Part shown: positions 10,548 through 21,600 of the stretch, one piece after another
How positions within the stretch are numbered: position 1 is the stretch's first letter
How the letters are laid out: the number at the start of each line of letters is the position of its first letter
Program-made: the position numbers and the translations under genes
Notes under the pieces: generated by a model
The model's database searches: none
What the model was told of the DNA's origin: nothing
Seen by the model: only the letters and a program-made list of their open reading frames with translations
Assembly (NCBI GenBank): GCA_017654735.1
Contig: JADPYG010000002.1
Span: 248,001-312,000 of the forward strand
DNA length: 64,000 bases
Reading direction: 5' to 3'
Origin: Vishniacozyma victoriae
Taxonomy: Eukaryota; Basidiomycota; Tremellomycetes; Tremellales; Bulleribasidiaceae

Positions 10548-12167
10548 TCACAGGCCCCCTGCCTTAGCCCCTCCGCCAGTCAAGTGGGCGGTAACACCCC
10601 CTCTCCTAGCCTCATCCCAAGCTGCATCTTCCTCTTCATTCGGAACTACAAATCCTCTCGGATTTTCCTCATCCCTCACCCCCGTCCCTGTCCCCCTTGG
10701 ACTAGCTTGTCCAGTAAGATGAGCCGTTACTCCTTCAGTCCTAGCTCTCTCCCATGCCCTTTCTTCAGCGTCATGCGAGCCGCTCTGTCCTGGAGATCTC
10801 CTGAATGGATCCTCATCAAGGCGTTCATCAGGCGTATTGGCCCATTCGGCTTGTGGGTGATAATCACTCTTATCATATGGGTTTGGAGGTGGTGGAGGAG
10901 GACCGGAATATGGAGGAGCAGGCCATTGTTCTGAATCTTGGTGATTGAGTGGTGGGGGTGGGTAGAATCCTCCTTGTGGTTGGAGTGGGTATGCTTGTTG
11001 ATTTTGTTGATTCATTTGTTGGCGGGTACGGACTAGGGATGGGTCTGCTAATTGACGACCGTATTGAAGGGTCATTGATGCGAAGAATAGCTGGTTATTA
11101 GCTCCTGACGGAAAGGGGTGGGGATGACTTACAGAGACTAGAATGACCATGACTAGCCAGGCGATGTATGACCATGTACCGCGGGAGAATGCGTCGTTGC
11201 ACCCTTGACGTCAGCTTCGGAATTGGGTGAGTCAGGGATGGGAACGACACCGGAGGAGGAAGGGACGGATGAGAGGAGGAGAGGGAAATACGTCGACTCA
11301 CATTCATTAGCCTGATCCTCGGTGGCTGTACTGATCTTCCCATCGACCTACTTTCAGCCTGCTGTAATACATTAGCATTCGAGGGGACATACAAAGACAG
11401 AAGGTATAGTAGTGTAGTTGGTGACGCATTGATCAATCTTGTCTTTCTACCCAGTCAGCCACTTTTCTCATAGGTAGAGATGACAGTCAGAAGGCGGAAG
11501 AAAACGTACCTTCAAGGCGAAATGGATGATGATCACCAAGATCTGAGTTCCAACAGCTACAGCCACTCCGACGGGGGCGACCACTTTGAGGAGTTTCCCA
11601 AGTTTGGCATTATGCTACGTATCAGCTCTACCCCCTGTCCCTCTACTTCAAGTCAAGGAAAGAAAAGGACATACCAGACAAGAGACGAGGAAGACATAAA
11701 ATTCGAGTAAGGCTACTACCATATACAAAATACCAGTAACGATATCGAATACTTGTAGCTTTGTAGGTCCTACTCAATCAATCACTACACCAAGGGGAGG
11801 AAGGGGACGTACGAGCATCTGACATCCTATTTTGGAATTGATTGACACCCATTGCGATTGCCCATATGATCCCTACTAGGGAAGTCCCAAAGAGGATCCA
11901 TCTTAGATTGTAGGGGTATACTCGTTTTGTCTGATATTAGCACTTGCAGGAAGAGGGGGACATACGAATGGGACTGCTGCGATGAACATTGTTGATAGCG
12001 GTTAGAGTACATGTGATTGATTGACATGGAATAGGTCGAGGTGATCGTTGTAACGCAATGAAGGGAAGGGAAGCAAATGAAAGGAAATGATCAGCCAAGC
12101 AACGGTGGTCATGAAGCTCACCTCGGCCCTGGGTCTGAGTCCCATTCCCGCGATTCCAGAACGGCAT
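10548..12167 (-). CDS. four-span membrane protein of unknown function, tetraspanin-like layout
   Basis: I do not recognise the family. Start at 12165-12167, MPFWNRGNGTQTQG. Four hydrophobic segments follow: LRWILFGTSLVGIIWAIAMG; TGILYMVVALLEFYVFLVSC; VVAPVGVAVAVGTQILVIII; and WSYIAWLVMVILV with LFFASMTLQYG. Between the third and fourth lies a loop with paired cysteines (DQCVTNYTTI ... ANECNDAF), which gives a tetraspanin-like plan of four helices with a larger Cys-bearing loop. The C-terminal tail of about 150 residues is Pro/Gln/Tyr-rich and probably cytosolic. It holds a degenerate repeat: ERAWERARTEGVTAHLTG near 10710-10770 and DAAWDEARRGGVTAHLTG near 10563-10620. At least six introns; a microexon of 8 or 11 nt (11966-11973 or -11976) is needed to keep frame between exons 1 and 3. 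Confidence 0.75.
10563..10770 (-). repeat. two-copy peptide repeat ending VTAHLTG in the membrane protein tail
   Basis: The C-terminal tail of the four-span protein carries the same 18-residue pattern twice, [E/D]xAW[E/D][E/R]AR-x-x-GVTAHLTG, about 30 residues apart, with the second copy almost at the C-terminus. This looks like a linear interaction motif duplicated within the protein. Confidence 0.7.
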
Positions 12168-12639
12168 GGTGTAAACTGATGATCCTCCTGGACGTGCAAA
12201 AGTTGGTCGCTAGAGTGGCGTCACCTAGGCTATGAAGTGCACAGTTGTGAATTGATTGCACAGCTAGACTAACCCATCACTCAACTTTCAACGCGCTTCT
12301 ACTCGTGCCTGACAATTTGGAGAATATCGCACTGCTTTCTATAGCTGGGGGTTGTCAACGATGCACGCAAGTATGCATCGACAGTAGCTGAGTGGACAGT
12401 CACTGAGGCAGCAGTCTACGAATCTGACTGCAATGACATGCTTCGGAATGTTGGAGGAGCCCTGATACTCTTGACGGTCGCTCAGACTCGGTGGACCTTG
12501 AAGTGCGATAACGCGAGATTACCGGGAATTTACTCATCGTCATATCGTATCTTGATTTTACTTTGCAAGTCTCTGAAATCAACACCAGAGCTCGTAGTAC
12601 AGGGACTCGAGACCGGGAATTGATAGCAGAAAGGGAAAG
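12168..12639. promoter_or_regulatory. divergent intergenic region, four-span protein / L-2-hydroxyglutarate dehydrogenase
   Basis: 472 bp between divergent starts. It holds several upstream ATGs on the plus strand, for example one at 12438 that opens a 61-codon frame with no family resemblance. I see no other structure. Confidence 0.4.
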
Positions 12640-14311
12640 ATGGCATCCTACGCAACGAAGCTACGCCAATTATATCCCTACAAAGCCCCTACCACCTCGA
12701 TCGATCATCTAGTAATTGGTGGAGGAGTAGTTGGATTAAGCGTAGCTGCTGGACTTGTTAATACATGTGGGAAGGAGAAGACCACGTTTCTGGTAGAGAG
12801 GAGGGGGCAGGTATGTCTTGTAATATGGGCTTGAGCTGATGGTAGCTTGGTCAGGAGACTACGTGAGCTCTATTCTGCGGATGATGGAGGGTGGGACTGA
12901 TTATTAGAGCTAGGAACTCGGAGGTTATTCATTCTGGTGAGCTTGTCCTATCACACGTATGCTGAGCTAATGCTAATGGTAGGTATCTAGTAAGCTCTGA
13001 TCCAGTCATGTGCGACTAGCGATACCCGAACTGATTACAGCTATCCAGTTGGAAGTTTGAAATCTCGATTATGTGTTCAAAGTCGGCAAATGCTCTACGA
13101 CCGCTGTGAAGCTTTGGATCTACCATTCCGCAAGACTCAAAAGGTATGCCCTTTACCAAATATATTGAATGCACTGATGAACAGCTGATAGTGGCTACCA
13201 GCAACTCTCAAATCCCATTCCTCGACAAACTGTCTACACTCTCGCAACACCCTTCTTTCAGACTTGAAGAAGAAGATCTAGGTCCAGCGGGGAACGATTC
13301 CATCATACCGTGTTACTTCCTCTCTCCCAATGAAGCACTCGATCTCGAACCGGATTTGTCAAGGGATGTCAAGGGCGCTCTGTTGGTGACCGAAACGGGA
13401 ATTATCGATTCACAAGCTCTAGTCGATTCATTAGCTATGGAAATTGAAGATCCCGATTACCTCCCTTCGAAAAACGCAGAGTCATCATCTGTCGGCAGGA
13501 TGAAAGAGGAAACCAGGGGTGAAGGTGTGTTAGTGATGGGTACAAGGGTTGTTAGGATTGATAGAGATCCCGGGGGGAAAGGGTGGGTTGTTCAGATGGA
13601 AACTGGTTGGAGTGAGGATGGGGAAAAGGGACAGGTGGAAAGTGTGAAATGTCAGGTGGTTGTTAATGCTGCTGGACTTGGTGCTGCCAGTTTACTAGAG
13701 GGGATTGTTCCAGAGCAGGATCAACCGAAAATGTACCTCGTAAAAGGTAGGTCTTCCACCCGGCTCACTGAGATATGAGAAAGCTGATGACAGGCAACTA
13801 CATGTCATATAAAGGTCCAGGCGTTTCTAACGTCTCTCGATTAATCTATCCCTGCCCAGGAGGAAGTCTGGATCACCTAGGAACCCACCTCACATTAGAC
13901 CTAGATGGAAACATCCGCTTCGGACCAGACATAGAACCCATAGGTTCACCTTCCCAGTACTCTCAAAACCCAGATTTCTGGCAAGAACACCTAGCTCCCT
14001 CCGACTCTCATCTCGCATCAATAGCAGAAGCTGTACAAGATTACCTACCGGGCATAGATCCTGCTGGATTAAGTCCAGATTATTCTGGGATCCGACCTAA
14101 TATCTCACCCCCTGGATCGGCATTCACAGATTTCATGATTAGGCATGATAGCAGTAGAAAAGGTCTGATTGAATTGTTGGGATTCAATAGTCCTGGACTT
14201 ACGAGTTCGTTAGCCACAGGCGAGCATGTGGCTAGGATGGTAAGGAAGGAGGTGTGGGGTATGAAAGTGGGTAGAGGGGAAGTAGAGCGTCTAGCGGATG
14301 GATGGGAATAG
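12640..14311 (+). CDS. L-2-hydroxyglutarate dehydrogenase, FAD-dependent (mitochondrial type)
   Basis: Flavoenzyme that oxidises L-2-hydroxyglutarate, a by-product of malate dehydrogenase and other enzymes, to 2-oxoglutarate. The N-terminal Rossmann motif is DHLVIGGGVVGLSVAAGLV with VERR ending the second strand. It is followed by the family signature TRNSEVIHSG, IYYPVGSLKSRLCVQSRQ and MLYD. Further marks are YFLSPNEALDLEPDLS, GALLVTETGIIDSQALV, VVVNAAGLGAA, MYLVKGNYMSYKG, LIYPCPGGSLDHLGTHLTLD, RFGPDIEPI, LSPDYSGIRPNISPPG and, at the C-terminus, LLGFNSPGLTSSLATGEHVA. Estimated length of about 460 residues is that of the family. Several short introns, all ending in gctgat- or gctaat-type acceptors. 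A canonical presequence is not obvious. Other DAO-family oxidases are less likely because TRNSEVIHSG and the NSPGLT end are specific. Confidence 0.93.
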
Positions 14312-15072
14312 TTTGAAGTCTGCATCATCATGTATACCCTCGCCGCTGTAGCATAGAGGAGTGCTCATATGCAAACAGTCAGATTGACATGTCCCGGAGA
14401 AGACTCAGGCACGCAATAAGAAACGAACGCGTCAAGTCGAGATGACCAAGAGAAGGGAATCAACCATCTTTGTATTTCACCATTTCACTTTCACCTTCCC
14501 TTCTCTCGTAGTAGAGTAACTCTTGGATATCTTGGAGGTATCCATCCAGATACATAGTACAGGTAGTAACACGCTGTCTGAACTGCGATCGGAGTTCGGC
14601 GACGGAGTAGTAAACGGGCTTGAGAGGAGAATCGGTAAGTCACCCTTCTGTCTACGCGTTGCTTCTCGGACAGCTGTGTGTTATGATGATATATGCTGAT
14701 GCTCTCCAGGCTGGTCATTAGCTCGGAAACAGGGCCGGCCACACTCTGACCCATTCCTTTCCACCATCCAAGAGACTCATAATTAGGAGTGAATCTCGTA
14801 AGTCCTATATAGTCCTCAGGTATCATTCAACATCCCGGTCGCACCTTAAGTCATCGCGGCCTTAGGTTTGGAACGTAGGCCAAACGTTATATATGGGGTG
14901 ACGCTTTTCCCATCTCGGCTCATCATCCTCTCAAAGGCACCTTTAGTCACTCTCCTTTCTTCCTCACCTCCGTCGACTTCCGGTCACGGCAATGAGCTGA
15001 CCTTTCAGCGATCGCCCTCCATCTTCCCTCAACCATTTCTCAACTTGCACATCAATCATCAATATACTCGCT
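14312..15072. promoter_or_regulatory. intergenic region upstream of CDC4
   Basis: 761 bp between the dehydrogenase stop and the CDC4 start, both on the plus strand. It holds the CDC4 promoter and leader; a TATA-like tatatatggg lies near 14887. A 111-codon minus-strand ORF (14491-14826) shows no family resemblance. No repeat or RNA gene seen. Confidence 0.5.
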
Positions 15073-18000
15073 ATGTCAGGAATACGATCACCCGCAGACT
15101 CGCCTCGTCCAGTCAAAGTTGAGCGATTCAACACACCCGGACCTTCCTCTGCTAGATTCACTGGGGCGAATTGGAATAGTATGCCTTCGACCCTAAGGTT
15201 CGAGGATGCCGTGGTGGAGACTGTGTAAGTCGCCTTATCTGGTGTAGAGCTGATGGGTAGGGTAACGCATGTCACACGAACTACAACCTCTTTCGCTCCC
15301 CTCCAACTCCCTCCGATACCCATGCCAGAGGCTATCACCCTCCCGACCCACCTCTCAAAGGAGATATACCCACTTTCTCATGAACCTACACCGGAGGAAA
15401 TGAAGTGGTTCTCCATGAAAGTTGGAGATCAACGAGTCGTCATTTCAGAAGATGGACCTGTTGAATCGCCTCCTGCACCAGCTGGGGATTCGAGAGGATG
15501 GCATCGTTCCCTACCACCTTCAACTGCTAGAGGTGGAAAGATGTCCCTTGTGGATGTTCTCAATGGGACAAGAGGAAAGGAACGAAAAAGGACACATCAG
15601 ACTTTCGAACCTATCCAATCCGAGAGTCAATATACTCCTTCCGATTCGCTAGAAAACTTGGCATCGAACGTTTACCCCTCTCCACCAAGAAAGAGGATCA
15701 GGAGACCAGAAGAGACTCGTACACCTATCGAAACTGCCGGTGCACCGCTCTCACCTCTTCCATCGCCCGAACTCGAAAGTCCCCCACCTACGGTATCACC
15801 CACGATCCCTCTTGGGCCAGGCCACGAGCTCGCCGCGTTGTACTCTTTACCGTCGATGCTTACCCAGTTCGATGGATTACCCGATCAACTCCAACAACAT
15901 GTCCTCATGCACATGTTGCGACGATCGCGGATGCCGACTATTCAGCGAATCGCTACCTTCGCCTCATCTGCCATTCGGCGCGATTTGATCGGATGTCTAC
16001 CCCGCGAATTGTCTGTTCAAATCCTTCAATATGTGGATGCCAAGACCCTGGCGACTTCTACTCGGGTATGCAAGAAATGGCGATACATCATCGATAGTGA
16101 GCGGTCGGTCTGGAAACATCGATTAATGGAGGATTCATTATACGTTGGCAAAGGAGTCGAGGAGGAAGAAGAAGCTCTGCTCGAAAACCGATTCAAGGTG
16201 CTCGATACGCGGCAAGCTAGAGAAAGGAAATGGGCCAGGCAAGATGCTGGTCTAGATGAGGAAATGGAAGAACCACCCACCATGGATCGAGCTGTATCGC
16301 TTAAACACGTCTATCGACGTCGACATCAGGATCAAGATAATTGGTTCAATAAACGACCTGTTCACAACTCTTTCCCAGGCCATGGCACGAATGTCATAAC
16401 ATGCCTACAATTTGATCGAGAAAAGATAGTCTGTTCATCCGACGATAACGCCATCAACGTCTATAATACCTCCACTGGTCAACTCAAGAAACGATTAGAA
16501 GGCCATGCAGGTGGGGTATGGGCGTTACAGTACAGAGGCGATATCCTTGTGACGGGCAGTACGGATCGGAGTGTTCGTGTATGGGACCTAGAAAAGATGA
16601 GGCCTACACATACTTTTAGTGGACATACCTCGACTGTTAGGTGTTTACAGATTGTTGAACCTGTCCTGGACGTCAAGACGGGGAAATATTTCCCTCCTTA
16701 TCCTGTCATCGTTACTGGATCACGGGACGCCACGATGAGGGTATGGAAACTACCGAAAAAGACTGAGAATCCTATTCACAAATGGGTACGTCCTCTTTCT
16801 CCATGTCAGTGCTGACAATCAGGGAGTGGATGAACATGGCGAGAAGAAATTACTATCGGTTATGCCAGACGAGAACCCTTACCATATCCACGCGCTACTT
16901 GGCCACACGGACGCTATTCGGGCATTGGCTTGTTATGGCCGATATTGTGTGTCGGGATCATACGACACCACAGTCAGGTTATGGGATATCGTCAAGGGCA
17001 AATGCCTCCATACACTGGTCGGCCATGAACAAAAGGGTAAGATCCTTCACATGTACACTTGAGATTAGCTGATTCCCAGTGTACAGCATCGTGTACGACC
17101 GATTCCGACATCGATGCGCGTCTGGATCCATGGACAATACAGTCAAGATCTGGGATCTCGAAACTGGTACCTGTCTTCATACACTCATGGGCCACACTTC
17201 TCTTGTCGGTCTCCTAGGTCTCTCCCCAAATCATCTCATTTCCGCCGCTGCCGACTCGTCACTCCGAGTATGGGACGCGGACGACATGACGATTCAACAT
17301 GTTCTCCGAAATAACGGAGGTGCAATCACTTGTTTCCGACATGACGAACATAAAGTCATCAGCGGTAGCGATGGTATGCTCAAGCTGTGGGATATTCGAC
17401 GTGGGAAATTCGTCAGGGATCTCATTATCGGTATCTCGTCCGTATGGCAAGTTGCAGTCAATGGGAACCTACTGGTAGCCGCTTCCAATCGGGGTGGAAC
17501 TACTGTATTTGATATTTTCGATTTTGGCCAACTCGATCATCCGTCAGGAGTGGATAGTGAGGAATTGGATAATGTCGATTGGGAAGAGGTTTATCCGAGG
17601 GATAGTATTGCTGCGGAAATGCGCAAGAAGGGGCATTACTACGATTACGAATTGGACGATACGATCTTAGCAAAGGAACAGGAAGAATGGGATAATGAAC
17701 GTCAACTCGCGCATGATAATGATGAAGAAGAAGAGGATGAGGAGGATGAGATTGTTCTAGGTGAAGATGGGAACCCGCTCCCATGGCCTATGGATCGACA
17801 GCCTCGACATTATACTATTCAAAAGCCCCCTCGACCGATTATTATCGACGCTCGACCCATCAAGAAGAAAGCTATTCGAAAATCGACTAGGATATCGGTC
17901 AACTCTCCTAAGACTGCTAGAGGTGTACTGGAAAGCTTTGTCAATGCGGGCAACAAGTCCAATCGCGGGGCTAAAGCTTTGAATTTCACCACGACTTCAC

Positions 18001-18428
18001 CGTCAGCCGCAGCTGGCAGCTCAAAATCACCAGCTCGAACCTTGTCGAAAGTACTTAGTACCGAAAAGGATAAGAAAGGGAAATCGAAAGTTGTCAATGC
18101 CAATGCAGTTGCGTCCGCTAGTGGAGCAGGACCATCTCGTATCAAGATCCCAGCCGCTATCAATACGCGTATAACCCGATCACGATCGGGACCTACTGCT
18201 TCCCCTATTCGACGTAACAGGACATCTTCCGCGCCATCTAGGAAGAGGTCGTTCGCACCGGTATTTGACGAGGAGGAAGATGAAGAGGTTGAAGAAGAGT
18301 TGGAAGGGCGGAGATTGTTGAGTGCGAAGAAAGAGCTGGATGATGAAGAGGAGGAGGAGGAGGATGAGTTGGATAGTGATTCTGATGAGAAGGAGGGGGA
18401 TGATGATGATATGTTGGGTATTGATTAG
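15073..18428 (+). CDS. CDC4: Cdc4-type F-box/WD40 protein, SCF substrate receptor
   Basis: Substrate-recognition subunit of an SCF ubiquitin ligase (Cdc4/Fbw7), which binds phosphodegrons of cell-cycle regulators in the nucleus. Start at 15073, MSGIRSPADSPRPVKVERF. A long Ser/Pro-rich N-terminus carries a basic patch, PPRKRIRRPEE. The F-box lies near residues 290-335, LPRELSVQILQYVDAKTLAT with KKWRYIIDSERSVWKHRL. Preceding it, QFDGLPDQLQQHVLMHMLRR matches the Cdc4 dimerisation (D) domain. The WD40 repeats run from about 16380 to 17520, including GHAGGVWALQY, VTGSTDRSVRVWDLE, GSYDTTVRLWDIVKGKCLHT, GSMDNTVKIWDLETGTCLHT and SLRVWD. A C-terminal extension of about 300 residues is basic then strongly acidic (18280-18420), longer than in yeast Cdc4. 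About 1,070 residues with three short introns. The partner SKP1 lies upstream in the window. Confidence 0.95.
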
Positions 18429-18648
18429 TCGGTCATGGTTAATGAGTACGTGTTTGTATGATAGCATTTTGTATCAAGTAGAGAAACCATCATCCATTAT
18501 GTAGTCTTATGTCCCATTCTTCTCTCCATGAACAACAGCGATACAAAAGGGAAGAGCAAGTGTACATGTCAAGACTACGTATATGTGTAGGGTACAAGTG
18601 CTAACGAATAATACAACTAGGTTTGAAATACAACAAGTCCAACCTAAT
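18429..18648. other. convergent intergenic region CDC4 / Sec7 gene
   Basis: 220 bp between two converging stop codons; shared 3' ends and terminators are expected here. No ORF or repeat is seen. Confidence 0.4.
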
Positions 18649-21600
18649 CTAAGATTGCGGACCTATATAAACAGCTGTGACCTCCCTCTCTCTCTTTTTA
18701 CGAGGTTCTAGCGGACCGTCGGAACGATCGTTCCCATTCTCATTCCCCAAAGCGGGTCTCTGGGTCTTCGTGGCCCGTACTGTACCCCCTCTCTCCATCT
18801 CACCCGCATTGTCATCCTGTTCCGTCTCACTCTCTGATAAATTGAACATGATAGGTGTTGATCTACCCGTATCCTGGGCCTCGGGACCATCACTCCGAGC
18901 GGATAATGTGGATGAAGTTGATCGTTGTAGTCGAGGTCTACTTTGCGATGTAGATGACGCGGTTGAAGATTGTCGGATTGGTCTGTTCCTTGGTCTATCC
19001 CCATTCCTTTCCTCATCCCGCTCACGATGGAGGTCAGGCTCCCTCCGGTCGCCGCGGTCGCGGTCATTCGATCCAGAACGTATCATCGCAATAGGCCATT
19101 CTCCCGGACTAGTCCCCATCATGGGTGAAGGCGTTAGTGGCGATACTGAGTCACTTTCGTCTGAATCAGGTAATGCCAATCTCGGTAATTCCACCCGTTC
19201 CTTGACATTGACTTCATCAACCACTCCCTTGACCCCTTCAGGGTGTGAGAGGGATTTAGCAGCTGCTTGCAAGGCGACATGACGGACTGTTGCCCATTCT
19301 TGAGATTCCATCTCTAATTCGCGGGTCAAGATGGAGATGTAGTGGTTGTATTTCGCTAATTGGATTCGGTGGGTTCGGATGGTGCTGGCGAGTGGGGGTA
19401 TTGATTGAGATAATTTCTCACGGGTCGGTTTTTGGAATGGAGTCAAAATTGCCAAATTCCGAGCCGTTACAAGGGATGCGGAGAGCTTTGAGTGCAGATC
19501 GTCGCGGTGAGTCGTAAATTCGTTGATCTTGGTGCTGAATTCGGCGGAACGAGATAATTGAACTTGATTCGTCGATCCGCTGATGCTGGTATCTCTTGAA
19601 GAGGAGGTTGGTCGTTTCTGACCCGGTCCCCTTCCAGCAGCGAGTTCCGCTTTGACCACATCAAATACTTCCTCCAACTGTTCGCCCTCATTGACATGAT
19701 TCAGATCATCAACCTCTACCTCCCCAGGAATGTCTTTAGACTTCGTCAATGGACTTTCAGACGGATCGCCAAAGAACGATTTCTTGGGCGTAATGTCGAC
19801 TTGCCAATCATTCACATCCCTCTTATGTGATGCAGCGGCCGCTGCGCCGGCCAAGACGACTTGTTCTTTCTTCATTGAGATCCCCCTCATTCTGATTCCA
19901 GCAGATTTGAAGGAACTTGCATAATTGATCAATCCGATCCAGGTATTCATTTCCTCCTCATCGGATGCTTGGAGGAGGTACTGCTTGGAATTCGGCATTG
20001 CCAAGCGGAATATACCCTGAGCACGGGGGTGATGTCGGTCATGGATGGCGATACAATCCTTGAGGGAGATGACTTCATCGGGCTTGAAATTTGGCATGGG
20101 CGGTAACAGAGTCGAATTCGATCGTGTGCCAACTTGGACCTGCTTGATCCGCTCGGCCAAGGTAATGGCCATGATCGGGTCTTTGACAAACAAGAGCTGG
20201 GATCCAGTAAGGATTACACTCCAAGATTTCCATTTCCGATTCCCCTTTTTTCCATCGAAATCGTCCGTTCGGGATAAAGTACCGACCTTCGTCACTTTCA
20301 ACATTACTTCCTGGGCAGGTGCGCCTCTTGTAGGTGTCGACGAGAGGATACCGGTAGACGTCTTTCTCTTTCCAGGGAGGGTTACTTGGATCATGGTTGC
20401 TTTAGCGAATTGTTGATGGAGGGAATCAACATCGTCGAGCCCAAGTGTGGAGAAGGGGGATTCGAGAGGTATTTGACGATCCACGTGTAATTGTAGAGTA
20501 TGCAAGAGGTGATTGACAATCATGTGATATACATCTACCTTGCCCGACCTTGGAGGACCCATTGATCCAGGCGTGCTGATAGAGGACGGGGTCTCGGTTC
20601 CGTTGGTACTGGTGTTGGGGGTCGGACGTAAATCGGCATCATCCTCGATGAACACGAATGGCGTGAATGTGATATTATCGTAGAATGCCTTTCATCAGCT
20701 CTTATCCCAAAAAGAAACATACCTCTAGGACTAATGGCGAAACTCCTTCCATACGTGTATTCCTGACGTAATCGGCTTTAGACATTTTATTCTTATTGTG
20801 CTTGTTGAATGCGTCTGTGTGTAACATCATCATTGAAAACGCGACCACGTATGTATTATCTATCATCAGAACCTTTTTCTCGTCAACCAAAAGAGAGACT
20901 TACCTTTATCCTTGAACAATCCCGGTTCACATTGCTCATACCGAACAGCAAACGCTTCAACTACCCGATCAATCTGTTGAGTCTCTTTCGGTAGACTCAT
21001 GTGCATCAACAACTGGCGTAAAGCGATATCAAGGGGTTGATGAGTGAAATCGAATTTGATCATGTATAACCTCATAGCTTCCGCGTAGAATGGATCGTTA
21101 GAAGTAGCGAGTACACCCGCAATCTCGTTCCTGGGTATTGTCGATGATATCCGCCTAACGTAATCTTCTGCAGACTCTTCAATGAGACGAGTCGACAGTT
21201 GCTTGATGTTGAGCGTCGTCGGAGGAGCTATTGATCCGAAACTTGGCCGGGGGCTCATTGAGTTACCCGCGGAAGAAGTTTCATCCCATGTAAATCCTGA
21301 TGCTGTTAATCCTGAAGATACTGAGCCGCTCGATCGAGGTGGTAGAGGGAAAAGGGAAGATGATTTCGGTGATGAAGAGACTTTTGTGGCTCCCCCCAAG
21401 AGGGTATTTGATAGTTTCCGAATCGCACTTGGTCGTCGGCGAGGTGGAGTGGCTGCTGCCGGGTACATGACTGGTGAAGCTGGAATAAACGCTTGTGTCG
21501 TGGGTCCGACTGATACGGTTGATGCCCTTGGTCGAGCGCGGCTGACCAGTGATCTGGTGGGTTCGGGACGAGACGAGGAGGAAGCTACTGAACTTCTATT

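Noticed and set aside
14491..14826. 111-codon minus-strand ORF in the CDC4 upstream gap
   Set aside because: No recognisable domain, no supporting exon neighbours; more likely chance in the promoter region.
18677..19282. 201-codon plus-strand ORF inside the Sec7 gene
   Set aside because: Shadow of the Ser/Arg-rich C-terminal tail; no motif.
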